From: Daucus carota subsp. sativus
Taxonomy: Eukaryota; Streptophyta; Magnoliopsida; Apiales; Apiaceae
Direction of reading: 5' to 3'
Assembly (NCBI RefSeq): GCF_001625215.2
Contig: NC_030384.2
Location: 32,352,527 to 32,416,526, forward strand
Length of the DNA: 64,000 bases
Position 1 is the first letter of the stretch. The number at the start of each line of letters is the position of its first letter. Below, piece after piece: positions 60,613 through 64,000 of this stretch. The notes beneath the pieces were generated by a model. The model was not told the origin of the DNA. It was given only the letters and a program-made list of their open reading frames with translations, and did no database searches. Made by a program: the position numbers and the translations under genes.

Positions 60613-61170
60613 TTGAAGAGTAATACCATGTACCCGGAATCTTATCCCAATTTTTTTCCCAAATTATGTGGAAACTAGTGCTGAATTTTAATTGAATAGT
60701 TTATGTACATATACAGGATTTTATTATTATTAATTTGAGTAAAACTGACCAAATATTCTCAGCTGATATTTAGTTAAAAGACTGTAAACAATTTTTGGTT
60801 ACTTAGCATTTTCCTATTTGAAAGAGTAAAGTTATGTACCCCAAATTTTTTTCACAAATTACATGACAGATAAATGGTTGATATTAATTGGATGGTTTAT
60901 GTGAATGCATGAAATCACATTATTATTAATATAAGTAAAATCAATCAAATATTGCAACTTAGGATCTTAAAAAAAAATGGGAACAATTTTTGGCTAAATA
61001 ACATTTTCCTACTTGAGAGAGTAATGCTATGTACCCGAAATCGTGTCTCAAATTCTTTATCTAAATAACGTAACAAACAAAAGACTTATTACAATTGGAT
61101 GATTTATTTGCATACATGAAATTTTATTATTATTTAATATGAGTGTAACCAATCAAATATTACTATCATA
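60613..61170. repeat. About three tandem units of roughly 200 bp
   Basis: The block gagagtaatgctatgtaccc and variants recur at about 60615, 60820 and 61015, each followed by a caattggatgatttat-type and a ttattattaatat-type block. Single related copies occur in both segmental duplication copies (49915 and 63449). It is a diverged tandem array of a dispersed repeat. Confidence 0.6.
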
Positions 61171-61815
61171 TTTTATGTTTTTAGATTTTTTCCCAATCAT
61201 GAGAATTTAAAAAATTGTGTTTAAATCCTATCACCTGCTCTGTCGTTTCAAATTACCTATCCACCATATAAATTGGCAAAATGTTTGAAATTAGCCGCGC
61301 GTTTTAATTTGTATTTTGTTATTTATGTTTTTGATTTCAACTATATAGCACTTAAATTTAATTTTACATATTATATTTGGTCAATATAAGAAATATATTT
61401 TTGAATGAATTTTTTTATAAAAAAACAAATTTTCCTAATATGCTTGATTTTGTTAAAAGTGATTTATAATTTAAAACCGCGAGAAGATATAATCTATTAA
61501 AAGTAAAAATTTGTTTCTAACTTATAAAATCTAAATAAAATATATATTTTTGTTTAATATATTTTATTTAATTGATTAAAATAATAATTATTATTAAATA
61601 TAGAATTTGTTGATAGTGTGAATGGATATACGAATAGATTACATTTTAAATTTATTATATTTTTATCATATAAAAATTCTCTCATCTTTTCGTTCCATCG
61701 AAATTAACACGATGCATATTAAACATGTGAGACGTGTGAGATATAACGGCTCTGGTTAATTACTTGTTCATGTTATACACATGCATACTCAATTTATTTG
61801 AATTTAAATGTTTCA
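61171..61815. other. AT-rich intergenic DNA
   Basis: I see no feature here. Confidence 0.4.
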
Positions 61816-62021
61816 CTTGCATTGTAAATCGAACAATATTATTGGGACATTAGTGCAGTCATGATCTCATATATATATTGTACACTACAGTTATACATAG
61901 AACGAAGGCACAAATGTAGCTTAACTTCATTGATCATAGTACTTCACAAGTTCATATTACACCGATCAACTAAATGATTCGACATACTTGTGCAACTATA
62001 ACATGCACTTTCAGCGGTTCT

Positions 62022-62519
62022 TCATCCATGGACTTCCTTCACCTGCAAAAATCAAAATCATCAATTTACATAAAATCAGGTCTTACATTATAGGAGTGAT
62101 GTATAGATGTCAATATATAGTAAACGATTCAACAAATAACAATGACTGCTTACATGAGGATTCGCTTTTGCATTTGGAGGAGGCCCTCCAGGAGGGCTTG
62201 TATGCGGATCATGATAATCAATATCATATAGTCTTGTATTCGAAGGAGGGCTTCCAGGAGGACTTGTATGCGGATCATGATAATCAATATCATATAACGC
62301 TGCTGCAGGATCCAACCGTCCTGCCCATATAAAAATTTGTTAACAAAAAATTGGATCAAATGCATAACAAACTACATTACTAGCTCATATATGATTGCTA
62401 AAATTGGACTATATATAGAGGAGAAAATATAACCGACCTGCTGACAGACATGGAGTTACCGCCAAGAGGAGAAAAACAAAGCACAGGTTGATATCATTAC
62501 GAGTACTGGTGAGCGCCAT
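62022..62519 (-). CDS. Secreted precursor with two tandem DY...PP peptide repeats, copy 2
   Basis: The gene has the same three-exon structure as copy 1 (62519-62438, 62320-62154, 62042-62022), with identical exon lengths (82, 167 and 21 nt) and 89 residues. The signal peptide differs by two residues (LLLAVTPCLSAG). Both repeats keep DIDYHDPHTSPPGSPPSN or its GGPPPN form without change. Differences fall outside them: RLDPAAAL for RLNPAAGL, NPHVKEVHG for NPRVEEVRG. Here only the donor CAT|GTAAGC is possible, which fixes the reading of exon 3 in both copies. The preserved frame, intron phases and repeat against a diverged background argue that the peptide is selected. A TATA box lies at 62606-62615. 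Confidence 0.65.
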
Positions 62520-62605
62520 AAGTTATCCAGAAACAACTTACTCAAACTACAACTGTTAGAAAGAAAGCTAGTTTTAGTATTGCATAACTAGAGAGAGGAC
62601 TGATA

Positions 62606-62615
62606 CTTATATAAG
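62606..62615 (-). promoter_or_regulatory. TATA box of peptide gene copy 2
   Basis: CTTATATAAG on the minus strand lies about 90 bases before the start codon, as in copy 1. Confidence 0.6.
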
Positions 62616-62795
62616 GTGATGAGAAGAGGATTTGAAGGGCCGGAACATGTTACTACATGTGAAACTTTTCAGTTGAGAATTGAAACCGTCGCCCACAGAA
62701 TAGCTGAATATGCCTGGAAACTTTAGCCTGTTAAATGTTTTACTGCAACCAATTTTGTCGCTAAGCTATTCGATCCAAATATTTTTTACGATTTT

Positions 62796-63291
62796 ATAAA
62801 AAATATTCATTAATATCCATTAATATCTTGAGGTATTCAATTGGGATTTTAAAACATTTTTTTGCATTCATGAAATCCGAGGGTATTCGATTAGGATTGT
62901 TTGAAATCCATTAATATCTTGAGGTATTCAATTGGGATTTTAAATTATGCTACAAAATCTGGTTGTATTCAATTGAGATTTTAAATTATGCTTTAAAATC
63001 CGATGGTATTCAATTGGGATTGTTTAAAATCCACTAAAATCTGATGGTATTCAAATGCTGATATATTTTTTTTCATTTCATAAAATGATGGATTTTGTGG
63101 CATTCTTCGGTGTATTTTAAGTTTTTTGAAATCCCATCAAAATCAATGGGATTTTGAAGCATTGTACCTAAATCTTATCAACTCTGCGACATTTTATCAA
63201 GAATCCGCACAAAATCAAAATCGCATACAATCCATTAAAATCCATAGACTAAAAACAATCCATTAAAATCTCAATCGAATACACCCCCTAT
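62796..63291. mobile_element. MITE-like insertion with internal repeats in duplication copy 2
   Basis: This segment is absent at the matching place in copy 1 (between acgatttt and taagac, near 49757). It contains repeated ggtattcaattgggatttta units in direct order on the left and aatccattaaaatc inverses on the right, ending acaccccctat. The left terminus seems eroded. Confidence 0.65.
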
Positions 63292-64000
63292 AAGACTTTT
63301 TCATTTCAAATATTTAGGAAAAACAAATTAGAATCGAGATATCCAGTTAAATGTCTAAATTTTAATAAAATCTGGTAATAATTAACACATATTTTGATTT
63401 AGGCATAAAATTTTAATTTGGTAGTAGTATTCAATTAAAATTATTTAAAGAGTAATACTATGTACCTCGTTCTCTCGTTATAGTTCACATAACCAAAGCA
63501 TCTCAAACCTTATTTTTCTCTCTAACCGCTCATCTTTCTTTTTCCTTTGCTTAGCAGCCGTCGAGGCTTTCACCGGATCTCTACCGGTGGAAAGTTCTCA
63601 TGAGCTCCCGTGAAGTCGGGGCTATGAGCGGACCCGATGAATACTAGGAAAGAAAGAGTAAAGTAGTACTTGACTTGGTCGTGAAAGGGTCGACAGAGTA
63701 GCAGAGGAAAATAGTGTAGACTTTGTAATGTTGATTGCATCACTAGATACTATCCAACAAATCATTAAAAGTTTTGATAATGAACATTTCCTTTAAATTG
63801 ATGAATTATTTGGATTGATCGTAATATTATTGTAATAATTAATTTATTGGCATTTTATTATACTAGTCATTGAATGGTGATTTTTTACAAATATTGAAAC
63901 TTGTGCTATCAAGTGTTGCAAATTAATCTGATATAAACTTGCTGAGCACAAGTTGCTATTTAAAATACTTTTAAATACTTAAGTGTGAAATAGTGATGAG

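Larger units (their letters stand above)
61820..64000. repeat. Segmental duplication, copy 2 (continues past the window)
   Basis: It matches 48745-50483 in order and orientation, from gcattgtaaatcgaac to the last base. The extra 496 bp at 62796-63291 is a MITE insertion. Confidence 0.85.

Overview
The window is a stretch of nuclear DNA from a flowering plant, most likely a eudicot. It is AT-rich, and its genes have introns: a class III peroxidase, a clade VIII L-type lectin receptor kinase, S1FA, a CNR8-like PLAC8 protein and a type-B response regulator. Transposable elements typical of plants (Sirevirus-like copia, Reina-like gypsy, a LARD, CACTA, PIF/Harbinger, MULE and Stowaway) make up much of the sequence. 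I cannot name the species.

Layout. 1-7821 is the 3' part of a decayed Sirevirus-like copia element whose 3' LTR carries ten W-box cores. It sits inside the gag region of a Reina-like chromovirus (7822-12008), which has a frameshift, a stop and a lost RNase H aspartate. 12009-19280 is intergenic DNA full of MITEs, including a MULE-type element with a possible captured coding fragment nested in a Stowaway. 19356-21202 is an intact five-exon peroxidase. 21749-26513 holds a MITE followed directly by a PIF/Harbinger element that encodes a Myb-like protein and an internally deleted transposase; another 1.5 kb insertion interrupts it. 29438-32077 is a lectin receptor kinase gene whose kinase reading frame is broken by a 459 bp MITE. 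S1FA (34107-34310) and a CNR8-like gene (35424-38025, minus strand) follow. 38599-47647 is a complete 9 kb LARD with two 3680 bp LTRs that look identical.

The right end, from about 48.7 kb, is a segmental duplication. Each copy carries a three-exon gene for an 89-residue secreted precursor with two tandem DY...PP peptide repeats (48981-49484 and 62022-62519, both minus). Between the copies lie a compact type-B response regulator (58261-60167) and a nested insertion: a fold-back MULE (51336-57375) containing a 5.2 kb CACTA element (51587-56772). The CACTA carries a calmodulin exon fragment, a 177 bp tandem array and GC-rich subterminal repeats.

The most novel item is the pair of repeat-peptide genes. 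They look like tyrosine-sulfated, proline-rich signalling peptides (RGF/GLV, PSY and CIF type), but match none of these consensus motifs fully. All gene models here were assembled by eye from splice signals and reading phase, without transcript or database support.
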